DNA of 64,000 bases. Source: Sialis fuliginosa (lineage: Eukaryota; Arthropoda; Insecta; Megaloptera; Sialidae). Below are positions 1 through 11,523 of the stretch, one piece after another. The position numbers were made by a program, and so were the translations under genes. The first letter of the stretch is position 1. The number at the start of each line of letters is the position of its first letter. Where the stretch lies: assembly GCA_961205875.1 (NCBI GenBank), contig OY540817.1, forward strand, positions 1,240,001-1,304,000, written 5' to 3'. Below the pieces are notes generated by a model. That model saw only the letters and a program-made list of their open reading frames with translations, had not been told where the DNA came from and did not search any database.

Positions 1-763
1 GATCTATTTTGATTTTCGGAATAATTTATGACTTGTTCAGAATGTTCAACTTCATCTCCATTTTTTCTTTTATGCGATGGAACCAAATTCAATTGAGGCA
101 AATGAGAGATTTTTCTTTTTCGTAATGTGCACTTTGAAGTTATTTCATCAGTAGGTTCCCTATAAAAAAATTTTGATATAAAGTACATAGATAATTATAT
201 CTATTTACGCTCAATTCAATGGCTTATAGGAACGCTTAAAAAGGTTGGACTCGTAAGTGGCTCAGTATAGCATGCATAATCCGTCTAATAACTTTTACCG
301 AGGCTGTGTTTATGTCTATCTATGACCCAAAGAACAAAGAAAAATTAACACAAAAACTATAGAAAAAACTAGACGACTATTAGACGAAAAAACTAGACGA
401 CTATTAGACGAAAAAACTAGAGAACTAGACCAAAAACCACTACCTCACGAAAAGTAATTAGATACTCTTATCATGATATAAAAAATAGTTACTTACAGTA
501 CGGGTGATACCGAAGATTGCACCGACTTTGATACAGATTTTCGATTCTGATTGTAAACTTTCTTTTCTTTTAACCTTTCATTTCTCTTTTCTGCAGCAGC
601 TTGGCGTTTTTTTCTCATGTATTCTCGTTTTAACTCATGTTTTGAAGTTCTAACGCTATCTGAATCATCTAGTTTGTGTAAAAAGAAACACAAAGATTCG
701 AAAATAGATCTCAAAATAATGAAATGCAGCTTAAACTAAAAAAAAGTTTCATTTCTTACCCAT
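1..763 (-). CDS. 5' part of a spliced gene encoding a basic, charged protein (partial)
   Basis: I read three exons on the minus strand. Exon 1 codes only ATG+G (763-760) and is followed by a GTAAGA donor. Exon 2 runs 668-497, with a pyrimidine-rich acceptor before 668 and a GTAAGT donor after 497. Exon 3 runs from 159 to the window edge after a T-rich acceptor. Codon phase is kept at both junctions and no stop occurs in about 110 residues. The protein starts MDDSDSVRTSKHELKREYMR, is rich in Lys/Arg/Glu (RKKRQAAAEKRNERLKEKK) and probably helical, then serine-rich, then basic again (RKRKISHLPQ). No catalytic motif is visible and I do not recognise the family; basic N-termini like this occur in nuclear proteins and in ORFs linked to mobile elements. 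The splice consensus at every boundary and the unbroken frame suggest a live gene. The 3' end lies outside the window. Confidence 0.6.
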
Positions 764-2053
764 TTTGTTGAGATTTTTTGTATACACTTTATCACTGTAC
801 ACTTGTTACACTGAAGAGTTGAGACGTGATTACCATATCATAGTCAAAATGTGAATGATACAATTTTACACAGCAATTGTTAACTGCCGACAGCGATAAC
901 AACAGCCACCGCAGTCAGATGCCGACAAAGGAACAATAGACACGCACGCAAGCTTGCACATCGCCTTTGACTAAATGCCGCCAATTAGCAATCGATGTCG
1001 CAATAACAAAAAAAACCGTTACAATTTAATAACGGTCAACAAGAAAGTGGAGGGGCAATCCACTATAAAAGGTTGGCCCGACACTCAAGCAAGGAAAGTC
1101 TCTGAAGGTTCTGATTCGGACATGAAATTTTTCGCTCTTTTCGAATCGTCAATAAAAAAGTTGAAAAAAACATATGTTAGTCCTCTACAGCTTCAAAGTT
1201 ATTTTCAAGGTCAAATTTAAGGTCATCATTGAATTCCTCGTAAAAAAAATACGTAAGATACAGTAGTCACAATTTTTTCATGACTTCTTACGCCAGATTT
1301 TGAACAGTTTCCATACTTCTTCTCCACCTTATATATTAGACCTCTTATAAGTCTTCTAATAATACTCTTTGGATATGAGGCGTTCAACAGCATGTAGGAG
1401 GTACCTAAAACTAGTGATTACACGTAGTTGTACAAAAAAAAATCATAAAAATAAAGTGTGCCTTCAAATAATGATATTTTTTTACTACAGTTACGATATT
1501 GAGCATCTTATAAAAACCGCCGGCATTATGTCAATTTTGCAGGCACCTACTCCGGATGCGTGGCATTTTTTTTGTCTTTGCAAGTACTTTTTAGTTCTCC
1601 TATTTATAATTTGATACAAAGTTGCCTCGGCCATTGTTATCAATAAAAAGACAATGATATTGAAAATCGAAAAAATCTATTCCCCTGCATCAAACGTCTA
1701 GCGTTTCATTTCTTGAAGATGCACATCGATCTTACTAATTGGATATTGTTCAGAACACTCAAAAGTAATACCTCACCAAGTTTCGCAGAGTAAGGATTGT
1801 GCCATAGGATAAATTACATAAATTAAGTTTTGGTAATCGACGAGTTTCTTCTTTTTTTTTGCATATTCGCTCCGTTTTTCAATGATGCGTGATTATAGAA
1901 AGTTGGCGTTTGTTTTTAGAACAAATGACTATATTGTATTCTTGTTTATACATCCTAAGGTATTGTTTGAACCTAAATAAGACCATTTATTTCAATTATT
2001 TTTGAAGTTATACCACTGTTCCCGTCCGATTCGAAGTTTCCTGGATTTCCTCA
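764..2053. other. non-coding stretch upstream of the left-edge gene
   Basis: No supportable gene. The part next to 763 should hold the promoter and 5' UTR of the minus-strand gene. An 81-codon plus-strand frame at 975-1220 has no recognisable motif or splice context and was not accepted. The rest is AT-rich with no repeat I can pair elsewhere in the window. Confidence 0.4.
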
Positions 2054-2200
2054 TATATGTTTTTTTAATGTATTACGATATTATATTCATAGTAGTAGGT
2101 TATATAAATAAAATATTTAAAAAAATGTATATTTAAAAATTATTTAAAAAGATAGAAAGAACATGGAAGTCATGTATGGTTCTCCATACCGATATTTATA
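2054..2200 (+). repeat. dispersed repeat, left copy (inverted partner at 14884-15044)
   Basis: About 150 bp ending in a tract that reads CATGGAAGTCATGTATGG, then CTCCATACCGATATTTAT. It recurs in opposite orientation at 14884-15044 with a few substitutions and small indels. The two copies lie 12.7 kb apart with unrelated sequence between them, so a dispersed repeat is more likely than the ends of one element. Confidence 0.6.
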
Positions 2201-2686
2201 TATGTTTGTGTTGATATTTTCATTAAATGTAGGATAGAGCGGAGCTATTCGGCACCCTTTTTTTCAATTGCGTTTTTCAGGAACAAAATGCAATGTATTA
2301 AAAACATAATATGGTTACTCATATAACTGAAAAAATGTCGGTTGATACGGAGAATAGGGGTACAAGCTTTCACAACTGTCAAAAATACTCAAAAATCACT
2401 TGCATAGTTACATAGAATAAAGTTGATATCATGTGAGACCAGATTCATTTGTTCACAATTGTAATTTGACGTTTATTGATATATATGTATGTAATTCAAA
2501 TAATTTTTTGTATTTTTATATTAATTAAATTCATAAAATGTTGAAAATAAGTATTTTTAATTTGTTTAATTTAATTATATTATAGAAATTAAAATCATAA
2601 ATAACATTAATAACGTACATGTTTATTTATTTTTAAAGTTAACAAAATTATGAAGAATGTAAAAATTATTAAATAACATTAATAAC

Positions 2687-3065
2687 GTTACTTTTTATTA
2701 TATCAAATTAAAACATTTTCGCGTCAGCGAAAATGTAGTAATGTTATGTACTATATTGTCTTTAGTATATTAAATATTGATGTTCTTTTGTAAGGATTTC
2801 TTGAATGTGGGGCTTATAAACTATAGTTTAAAAAATATGCGTTACTTTTTATTATATCAAATTAAAACATTTTCGCGTCAGCGAAAATGTAGTAATGTTA
2901 TGTACTATATTGTCTTTAGTATATTAAATATTGATGTTCTTTTGTAAGGATCTCTTGAATGTGGGGCTTATAAACTATAGTTGAAAAAATATGCGTTACT
3001 TTTTATTATATCAAATTAAAATGTAATGTTATGTACTATATTGTCTTTAGTATATTAAATATATG
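2687..3065 (+). repeat. 154-bp tandem repeat, about 2.5 copies, with an internal hairpin
   Basis: Units start at 2687, 2841 and 2995 (GTTACTTTTTATTATATCAA), so the period is exactly 154 bp. Units 1 and 2 each contain the inverted repeat ACATTTTCGC-gtca-GCGAAAATGT. Unit 3 lacks this hairpin cleanly and is truncated after TTAAATAT. Confidence 0.85.
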
Positions 3066-3324
3066 AGTTAAATTATAGATTCATATAAATATTTAATTGT
3101 TTTCACATAATAACAAAGTAGGTGGGTATTGGCAAACAAACAAATAAATGAGATCACAAATTTTAGTTATATTTTCCTTAAGTGTGTTTTTGTTAAATAT
3201 TTACTAACAATTAGTAATTCAAAATTAATTGTATAGAAGATCTTGTAATAATAATGTTGTGTTGTGTAATATATGGTGAGTTTATGATTTTTCTATTATC
3301 ACAGACATACATTTTTGACATATC

Positions 3325-3470
3325 GTTAATTTGATATAGTAGATAAACCTGTAATAGTAAAATATTTTGTCAAGTAAAAAACCTCATTATCATTTATCAT
3401 TGATTTGATATAGTAGATGTACCTGTAATAATAAAATATTATGTTAAGTGAAAAACATCATTATACAGAT
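3325..3470 (+). repeat. 74-bp tandem repeat, two copies, inside the MITE
   Basis: TTGATATAGTAGAT occurs at 3331 and 3405, and similarity continues through CCTGTAATAxTAAAATATT. The pair is flanked by the inverted words GACATATCG (about 3317) and CGATATGTC (about 3484). Confidence 0.75.
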
Positions 3471-4406
3471 AATATATTAAATAGCGATATGTCAAAATTG
3501 GATAAAAAAAAACACTAGTTTACACGTTACTATAGATACAGCACAAATTCTACTTCATTCTAACATACCAACACCTACTTTTTGACATTTGTGACAGCTT
3601 GTACCCCTATTCTCCGTACTTACCAAAATGTCTGACTATAAGTTGGAATAAAAATAGTCAAAAGTGTCAAAATCGATACTTTAAAAAAACGCGGGCTATT
3701 CGGCCCCTGCAATTTAAAAGTATAATGATCCTTTTTTGGGTATAGATTTTCCGTATTCAACAAAAAACATTGTTTATTTGTCACATGTTGTGAAAAAGAA
3801 ATTCTGAAAATATAAATTCAGTGACATCCACTGTACATTAGAAAATTAAATGCGATTTATGGTATATACATAATCGCTATCGGAATTGCTAGTTACGTCC
3901 TGCGCTGTATTTTTTGACATTCTGAGTAAAAAAATTTATAATTCTTGACTGTTCTTTACACACCAAGTTCCGTGAGTTATAAACATAGGGGGCCAAATAG
4001 CCCCACAGGTATATTTTACGGTTATCTCTATTAGGGATGTTACGGAGCTCCGTATCCGAAACCGAAACTATCGGATATCCGAAAAGATTTGACCACCGAA
4101 ACCGTATCTGAAATAATTATTTCGGATAGTTTCCTACTTGTTCAGTACCGATGTATCTAGTATTTAGTTTTTTTTATATAAATTTTTAGTTGGCTTTGCC
4201 AATGTAAAAAAAGTGTTATTAGATTGTTTTTGTTTTAAAAAATAACAATTTGTGAAAAATTCAATATAGAAAATATATTAACCAAAATTGTGTGTTATTA
4301 TTAAATACAGTATCCAACTGATATCATCAAGTGTACAAGTTTCTTCATCAAGTTGACTTTTATAATCCTTAACAGCCAATATCGAAGGAAATTTTAAATA
4401 TATACT

Positions 4407-4630
4407 GTTAATGTAAGTCTATAATATTTGACACTAATGCAACTCTGTGGTATTAGAGATACATGTGCGCATGCGTGTGGTAATGTGGTGAACTAGCCTG
4501 CGTGCTGAGCGCCATCAGTTAGTTACTCTCTAGATGTTGAAAAGACTGTATCTATTTCGCAATAAAGTTTTCCATTGTTTGAAACATTAAACATTCTGTG
4601 TTATTTCTCACCTATTCCTCTTAAAACAGC
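4407..4630 (+). mobile_element. possible solo LTR (Copia-like), low confidence
   Basis: Begins TGTTAATGTAAG, contains a CAATAAAG polyadenylation-like signal near 4560 followed by TTCCATTGTTTGAAAC, and could end at CTTAAAACA. This is the layout of a short LTR, but no flanking 5-bp duplication was found. Confidence 0.3.
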
Positions 4631-5206
4631 ACGTAGAAAATACAGTAAAAAGGGTTACCTTAACATATACAATTAGTGTTATCATAGTGGTTACGAGATA
4701 ACTGGTCCTAGGCATACCGCACATTACTTGTTACCCCGAGCCTCGAGACACAAACAAAACATACGAGCAGATTATAAATTTGTATTTACCGCCTGAAATT
4801 TGATTGGCGTATCATGTACTTTTATTTGGTCTCTATTTTTAAATTCGCTACCATAGATTATAACAGATGATTTTTTAAATAAATTTGCAATAATCACTTT
4901 TTTGAAAATCTATTATATTAAAGATTATACAAAATTTTTAAAAATTGTAAATGAAACATCAATTTTTATATCAAGTTTATCATCATATTTCAATTTTATT
5001 CAAATTCTTGACTTCAAATTTTTATTGTTGTCACAAATTACACTTGTTATCTCCGTGCGTCGTAAGACTCGTAAGTTCGTTTATTAATTGACTTTGACAC
5101 AACAATCTTCAAGAAACTACTTATATCAAATATCTTGTGTAAAACGTTAATTAATTAAAGTTTTGGAGTGTTAAGTTTTGTTTGTGACTTGTGTTGATTT
5201 ATAAAA

Positions 5207-7100
5207 ATGCGACCTAAAACGAGTGCTATTTAGACATATTTTATAATGGTCGACAAAGATACCGCAAATTGTAAACTGTGTGAAAAAACTTTTTCACGCA
5301 AAGGCGGTAGCACCACATCATTAAAACTTCATCTTAAATCAAAGCATAAAGATCAGCACCAAGAATTATTCAAACATGAAGAAAATGCTGAAAAATCACA
5401 AACGTGACAACAGTGTACCCCTTTACAATGATTCTACTTTAAAACAAAAAGAAATTGATCGATTAATAGCAGAAATGCTTGCATAACATAATTTGCCCTT
5501 TAATTTTGTGGAAGGTGTTGGGGATCATCGACTAATACAAGCGGCATTGCCTCGCTATCATTTAAGAGCTCGACAATTTTGTACTGATTTGCTATGTGAT
5601 GATTTGTATAATAATATGAAAACGAAAATACAAGGACTCTTGAAACAATTCGATAAAATATCGTTTACTGTCGATGTTTGGTCGGAGCCGAGTGCAAATG
5701 TGTCGTTACTTAGCTTAACTGCTCATGCCGTCACAAAAGAATTTGAAAGAGTAACCATAATACTTAAGGATGTATGGCAGGTATCTAATTTCAACGAGAA
5801 ATAGTTGAAATTTGGAGACTTTACTCCTTTATAAATCTAAAGTACCCATACAAAATTTCAAAAGGTTTTACAACATAGTTTGAAAGTTATTATTTTTTAA
5901 AATTAACATGGGCTCTTATGGAAGAATGATGTATTGACGGTTAAAGTCCAATAAAACACATGGTTCAAGCATCGAAAAAAATCTGAAATTTTCACTACAC
6001 GTCACTTACATATTTAGCAACAAGTTTCATAAAAAAAATTATACACATACAGAACTAAATTGTGAGAAAAAAAAATTATTACTGAAAAAAAAATAAAAAT
6101 GGCGTACTGTAATGTAATGATTTGTTTTTATTACATATTTTTTCATATATGTACTAATATTATTATTTTTATTACATTTGTATGTTCCACATACGTTCTA
6201 AGTAGTGTTATTTTAAAATATTTTAAATTATGTCATTTATAACAATAAAATAGTTCTTTTGTTTTTATATCTGACAGATGAATTCGGAATAAAATTTTTT
6301 CGTATTATCAACACAAATATTGATTTTTGTGCAAAAATTCTAAAATAACAGTCAATAATGGGAAATAAGGTTTTAAACAAAAGTATTTTTATAGTTTATG
6401 TAGTGTATAAACCAATTAAACTTTCTTATAAGCATTTAAAGTGAATAATTCATAATTTGATTTTGATCGTTCATTGCATCTAGATTTACATTATTTTTGA
6501 CTCATTGTCAGACTGTACGTGCCATACATCTTTAAGTGTGAAGAGATAGAAGGACGTCATACTGGCGATGTAATTGCAAATAAATTACACACGATGCTTG
6601 AAGACTGGGGCTTGGGTGCAGAGTCCGTCCATTGTATTTTACGTGACAGAGGGTCAAATATGATAAAAGCTATGAATTTGTCAAATTTTAATGATCCTGA
6701 TAGTACAATCCACCAAATTCAATTGTGCATTCGGTCAGGCTTAGAAAGTGAAAAGTTTCTCTCACAATTGATTTCAAAGTGCAAAAAAATTGCAACCCAT
6801 TTCCAGCATTCATTAGTTGCCCAGGACGAGTTAAAAAAACTTCAAACAAAACTACATACATATAATCCAGGATTGTTCCACAAGGTAGATATTATTTTTT
6901 AAAGTAATATAGGTATCCCGCAAAGGGTATATTAAGCCGCAGGAGTATGATTCTACTCTTCATACTGAACAATATTTGTTAGAGAAACCGAAGTATTTTC
7001 TCAAATTTCCGAAACAACAGTCATTCAATACCCCTGCCGCTCAACATACCAATTCCTCGGTTTTGTTAGATAATACGTTTTTAGGAAGAAATGTAAGTAG
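5207..7100 (+). pseudogene. BED-finger hAT transposase remnant
   Basis: The ATG at 5207 opens a BED zinc finger (CKLCEKTFSRKGG…HLKSKH), but a conserved Trp is now TAG at about 5231. After a frameshift near 5400 a second stretch carries LPFNFVEGVGDHRLIQAALP and SFTVDVWSEPSANVSLLSLT, typical of the start of the hAT RNase-H-like core. The frame breaks at 5764 where a TTAA-flanked MITE sits, and resumes at 6536 as CEEIEGRHTGDVIANKL…CILRDRGSNMIKAM, ending near 6894. A further open stretch at 6932-7090 may be its tail but I do not recognise it. Removing the MITE rejoins the two halves in frame. Stops and frameshifts show the gene is dead. Confidence 0.8.
5768..6531. mobile_element. TTAA-flanked MITE (piggyBac-type) inside the hAT transposase
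   Basis: TTAA at 5764-5767 and 6532-6535 flank a 764-bp segment with inverted ends (GGATGTATGGCA / TGCCATACATCT). Its interior is AT-rich and noncoding. Excision at TTAA restores the host reading frame exactly (…TIILK|CEEIEGRH…), which fixes the boundaries. TTAA duplication is the piggyBac signature. Confidence 0.8.
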
Positions 7101-8182
7101 TGTTTGATAACACGAAGGTATTCTATTTTTATTGTATTTTTAAGATTCCATATCCATGAAAAAATATACAAGCATGATATAAAAACCAAAGTAAAATTTT
7201 TAAGCAAAAATTATTTAATTTTAACAGAATAATTAAAAACGTTTTGTGCTTAGAACGCGAGTAACCGCAAGATCTAGATAATCCTTTCAGTACATTAGTG
7301 TTGACAATACTTTGGACAAAAATTATCCAAAATTACTGTGTCGGAACACAGTCAAATAAGGTCTTCAAGGTACGCGACGTTTTTAACGAATTTTCCGCTG
7401 ATCTATTTATGAAATTCGAAATCTATTGTAATATACTCATTAGGCTGACATCAAGCTTCAAGAATATATAAACAAGTATCAAAAATGTTGTTTAAAACTA
7501 AAAAAATGGGACTTAAAGGATAATTTATGGAGTTTTTGGGGGATATTTTATAGACAATATCAGTTATTAGTTACTTTCGTGTGAAAAGTATGAACCTTAT
7601 AAAAAAATGCTTCAAGTAAAAGTTGTAGAACATATACTTCAGAAAAAAATAAGTGGTTGCTCATTATTATGCGACTAAAATTGTGTACAAAATATTTAAT
7701 CGACAAATATTTTCAAATTTTTATTAGAAAATCATATGAACTTACGTCCATTATAATATCAAATGAAGTCTAATAATTATAAGATATATAAGATTTTGTA
7801 GTACATTGACAAGGTGTTACTAGGACATAAAGTTTACCAAAATTACTTCATATAGCAACTCCTAAAATCGAAAAACCTTCCCCCAAAACATTACTCGCCA
7901 CTAGTTTCAGGTAATTATCTCGATAGTGACCACTCATGGGAAATTTTTTTATTAAACTTAATTTATAGAGAAAGAAATTTTAAACAATAATCGGTCATTA
8001 TATTTTACATTTATGCATTAAGTAAAGCAAAATAAAGATGTTTATGTATTACATTAACACCTTTATCTTACATTCCCATGCCTATTCCCATGCTATAATA
8101 ATATATGTAATATAATCGACAAATATTTTAAAAATTTTATTAGAAATATGTTTTTACATTAACGAGGTGTAACTTAAGTTTA
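7101..8182. other. AT-rich stretch without recognisable gene
   Basis: No frame with a family motif on either strand. Dominated by A/T runs, with nothing I can pair to another repeat in the window. Confidence 0.4.
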
Positions 8183-8274
8183 ATTTTAAAATAATAAGTC
8201 ATCTTCTTGATCTTGTTTTTCATTATTACCGCACTGTGCGCAACATTCACATATTTTGCTGCATGGGACATTGG

Positions 8275-9192
8275 CATGGGCGTAGCCAGGGTGGGGCAGG
8301 GGGGGGCGCTTGCCCCCCCCTAGCTTGTGGACAAAAAGTAATAAGTAAATCAGTATTATTGTCCAAACAGGGATATTTCTAGACTAGCTTGCCCCTCCCC
8401 CTAGCTCGTGAATTAAGAGTAACAAATGAATCAGTTCATTGGCTAAATATTGACATTTTTAGATTCGAAAATTTAAATATCATTGTTTTTTTTATTGCAA
8501 TCTCTTTTTATAGCGGGTAAACTATTCATGTCATTGTCTTTTTATCCTTTTTATACATAAAAAATTATAAATTAAAAAAAAAAACACCAAAATAGCAACG
8601 TAGAGTACATTTTTGTAGAGGATTATGTCTTCAAAAAGATATGACCATACATATAAATTTAATTGATTGAAAAAAATGTGGCGAAAATAAAAGAATAAAT
8701 GAAAAAAAGAATGACTTTTCATTGTTACTTTTTGCGCACCTATCTAGAGATATAATAAATAATGAAAATGTTAATTTTTTCATAGCTCTTTTACAATTCC
8801 TCGATAATAATCAAGAACACACCAAAAAATTGATTTATTAAGTTAATGAAAATCACGGATTTTCACGAGCCAAAGTTCCAAGCTGCAACGAAACGATAGA
8901 ATTAAATTTAAGAAAAAAGGATTTACCAAATGTTTACATTAATGACCATTTATCAGAGCCGTTCTTACAAATTTCGAGGTCCCAGACGCAAACAATTTGA
9001 GGCCCATTGAAAATATTTTTATAAAAAATTTTTTTTATAAAACTTTTTAGGTAAGGTTACCACAATAACGTGAGAGCTTTTTTTGCTCCCCCCTCTCTCA
9101 TTACCTCGGGGTCCTAGGCAAAACACGCCGACCAATCGGTTAAAAAAAAAAATTGCCCCCCCCCCCTGAACAAAATCCTGGCTACGCCCATG
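8275..9192. mobile_element. non-autonomous hAT element with 8-bp target duplication
   Basis: Terminal inverted repeats CATGGGCGTAGCCAGG / CCTGGCTACGCCCATG are flanked by the perfect direct repeat GACATTGG (8267-8274 and 9193-9200). Just inside are C/G runs and a roughly 74-bp direct repeat (GCTTGCCCC…CTAGCT). The interior 8440-8830 matches, in reverse orientation, 50860-51290 next to the hAT-like transposase at 51.3-52.2 kb, so the two belong to related elements. No coding frame. It splits the Cys-rich tail of the surrounding pseudogene. Confidence 0.9.
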
Positions 9193-9394
9193 GACATTGG
9201 CATTGCGGCACGGACATGATTTTGTCAATATGCATGAGGATGATTTAGCATTACAGTTGCAGAAATATTGCTGAGAAATTTCTAAATTGGTGGGGCCATC
9301 AAAATAAACTGGAATCAATTGTTCATCTACAACTGCCAACCATACTCCAATGGTTCTGGATTTGTTATTATTGGAATGTGTGCATTATGTTAGT

Positions 9395-9990
9395 ATTAGT
9401 TAAATAACTGCACACTTTTTTTGTTGTTACCGATTTTTTAATTTTTATATATGTTTTAGTTTTAGTTAAAAGAAATTTTTTAACGGTACTTACTTAAAAA
9501 TCGAAAAAAAAATTCCCCCCAAAAATATCGACTTTTGAAAATTTGACTTTTTTTTTAAAAACGAAATATCTCAAAAATTATCAAAGATAGCGTAAAAATA
9601 CAAGGGATCAATTTTGTAAGAAAATGTATATAATTTATTTTATTTATAATTTAATTTATTTTTAAAAATATTTTGCTGCACAAAACTTTTGTTTAAATAT
9701 ATTTTTTTATTTATAAATTTAACTGAAAATTTGGGGCACATGTCAACTCTGAATTTTAAAAATAAAAATATATGTTGTAGCTTAATCATTCCTGAGTATG
9801 TAGCACTTTGAAAATTTATGAACATATGAAAACTTTATGAAATATTAATTTTTTTAGGTAACGACGCGCGAGTCTTAGCGCGCTTGCTTGGACGTATCAC
9901 TGCGCGACTGTGTCGGAGCGTTCAACATTTACTGCAAATGCTATATTATCGACTCTATTAAGACTCGCGCGTCGTTACCTAAAAAAATTA
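9395..9990 (-). repeat. dispersed repeat with a GC-rich hairpin end (partner at 52236-52765)
   Basis: Reverse complement of 52236-52765 for more than 450 bp. The end contains an inverted repeat (GTAACGACGCGCGAGTCTTA at about 9858 and its complement at about 9960) with the loop word CACTGCGCGACTGTGTCGGA. It interrupts the pseudogene between its HAFTGCDTTS part and its Cys-rich tail. Probably a transposable element whose ends I cannot fully define. Confidence 0.65.
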
Positions 9991-10624
9991 ATATTCAAGT
10001 ATTTTGTCGCTGGTTCAATTTTATCACTGCAAGTATTTTTAGTTGACAACAAATATTGTTCTTTCTTAAATGAGACCAAATGTTATTGTAAATACATTTG
10101 TATTTTATTCTTCAATTGAAGATATTTTTTATACAAATTATTCACTGACACAAATGTGTTGTTGTGGAATATATAATTTTGATTGTATTATATTTTGTTT
10201 TACAAAGCAAACTTACATTTTTTATTTTTCTAAGACTACTTTGCTGCTGTTGGAACAATGTTTCCAACACATTGTACGAAATGAATGCTTGCCAGTTGCA
10301 TCGTTTTAAATGCTGGCGTTGAAGGTGGTAATTTTTCTATGCATACTTGCTTGAACAGTACTATTTCAACTCTCATAGCATTTAAATCGCTATGTTTATC
10401 TGTGTATTTTTTTCATGTCATACAAAGATGCGACGAATTTAGTCGAAGCTACAATTACCTCTTCTGTCAAATCTTTGCCAAGACAACTGAGTTTCATTAA
10501 TTCAGAATCTTTTATATTTTTTGCTTCTTTAAACACTTTTTTTACCAATTCCATAAAATGATGACGTTGTATCACAACCTGTAAAAGCATGAATAGCAGG
10601 TAAAGCCACACAGTTTTGAGCTTA

Positions 10625-11510
10625 TTGTTAGTTTAGATATTTTGTTAACTGAAAGCTCAATGTGAGAATTACCATTAATATTCTTGTCAATTATTATACC
10701 AAGGATTTTTACTTCATTAGTTGAGCATAATTGTAGCGTATTGTTATCATTGAGATCTAAAGTACTATTGCCTTCCCTGAAACAAAGATTCTTCGTTTTA
10801 TCAACATTCAATTTTAATCTATTACAGTCAAACCATTCGTTATATTTTATTAAGGCGGCTATTACACTATCAAAGAAATATGATAAAATTTCTTTGATAA
10901 AAGAAATATGGCAGTGTAATAAGTCAACTTTTATAATATTTACCTTCATAATATTTCTATGATCATAGTTAATGACAGTCTCATATATTTGATCAAAGTT
11001 TTTTAACGTCAAAAACAAAATGGCGACTACCAAGTTATCACTGACAGTTACAGTTACATAATTATTAATATATGAATATCAACAAAACCCAGTATTATAT
11101 GATAATCTTCTTATTGATTATAAAAACCACAATACACGGTTGTAAATTCAAACCTCGATCGCGTCAATTGACGAACATCCACGCACTGATATTCAAAAGG
11201 CACCAAAAAAGAAGAAAATATCCCTAGATAATATTGAGAAAATATTATCAAATATTTTATGTAGTGTAATAAAACAAAATCTCGTATTTTATCAAAGAAA
11301 TATGATCAAATCTTTGTCAAAGATCTTTGACATATTTATTTGATAGTGTAATAATAGAGATATTGATATCTTTAATCAAGACATCTTTGCATTTATTGTG
11401 ATAAAAACAGTTGTCATCCGCGAATAAAATCATTTTCTTTTAAGTTATTGAAGGTAAATCGTTAGTATATAATATATAAAGTAATGGGCCCAAGATAGCT
11501 CCAACGTACA
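10625..11510 (-). pseudogene. LINE reverse transcriptase fragment split by a MITE
   Basis: Minus strand: 11500-11400 reads GAILGPLLYILYTNDLPS then ILFADDNCF (the catalytic xADD box of a non-LTR RT). After a 500-bp MITE it resumes with YNEWFDCNRLKLNVDKTK and VKILGIIIDKNI, the thumb region. One stop lies between the two RT motifs. There is no endonuclease and no 3' tail; the fragment is joined at about 10625 to the pseudogene of the PIN-like family. It is more degenerate than the LINE at 34.3-37 kb and not obviously the same family. Confidence 0.75.
10854..11353 (+). mobile_element. PIF/Harbinger-type MITE, copy A (~500 bp)
   Basis: Begins GGCGGCTATTACACTATCAAA after TAA. The right end TTTGATAGTGTAATA has lost its last six or so bases. 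It is nearly identical, in reverse orientation, to 41307-41802 (copy B, intact ends). It splits the LINE fragment between its YADD-type box and its thumb region. Confidence 0.85.
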
Positions 11511-11523
11511 TACAACATATGGA

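Larger units (their letters stand above)
2348..3616. mobile_element. MITE with ~40-bp terminal inverted repeats, TA target duplication
   Basis: The left end reads CGGAGAATAGGGGTACAAGC and the right end is its reverse complement. Similarity continues inward about 40 bp (…CAcAACTGTCAAAAA). Both ends are flanked by TA (2346-2347, 3617-3618), as expected for a Tc1/mariner-type insertion. No transposase frame is present. Inside lie a 154-bp tandem repeat and a 74-bp tandem repeat (separate entries). Superfamily assignment rests only on the TA duplication. Confidence 0.65.
4032..7100 (+). mobile_element. degenerate hAT-type transposon (right end not found)
   Basis: The left end TAGGGATGTTACGG, followed by repeated CGGATATCCGA-like words, matches the style of the complete hAT MITE at 38151-39054 (TAGAGATGAAACGGATA). 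It is followed by a BED finger and hAT transposase pieces (5207-7100). A matching right terminus was not found, so the element is truncated or rearranged. Noncoding DNA at 4407-4630 resembles a solo LTR (separate entry). Confidence 0.5.
8183..10640 (-). pseudogene. C-terminal half of a PIN-like invertebrate family ('HAFTGCDTTS' family)
   Basis: Read from high to low coordinate, 10630-10240 carries LPAIHAFTGCDTTSSFYGIG followed by an acidic helical stretch and KLPPSTPAF. A repeat (about 9395-9990) interrupts it. From about 9360 the sequence reads DEQLIPVYFDGPTNLEI, then a Cys-rich tail (FCNCNAKSSSCILTKSCPCR…). The tail is cut at 9192 by a hAT MITE and completed at 8274-8183 (PCSKICECCAQCGNN, then a stop). 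This order (HAFTGCDTTS, PP..W, Cys-rich tail) matches the C-terminus of an uncharacterised protein family I recognise from many invertebrate predictions; its PIN-like half lies at 33.2-42.9 kb on the same strand. At least two frameshifts (about 10560 and 9330) make this copy nonfunctional. The zinc-binding role of the tail is inferred from cysteine spacing. Confidence 0.7.

Noticed and set aside
975-1220. 81-codon plus-strand frame
   Set aside because: No recognisable domain and no promoter or splice evidence; likely chance.
9858-9978. GC-rich hairpin as a structured RNA gene
   Set aside because: The same hairpin forms the edge of a dispersed repeat at 52.2 kb, so a transposon terminus explains it better.
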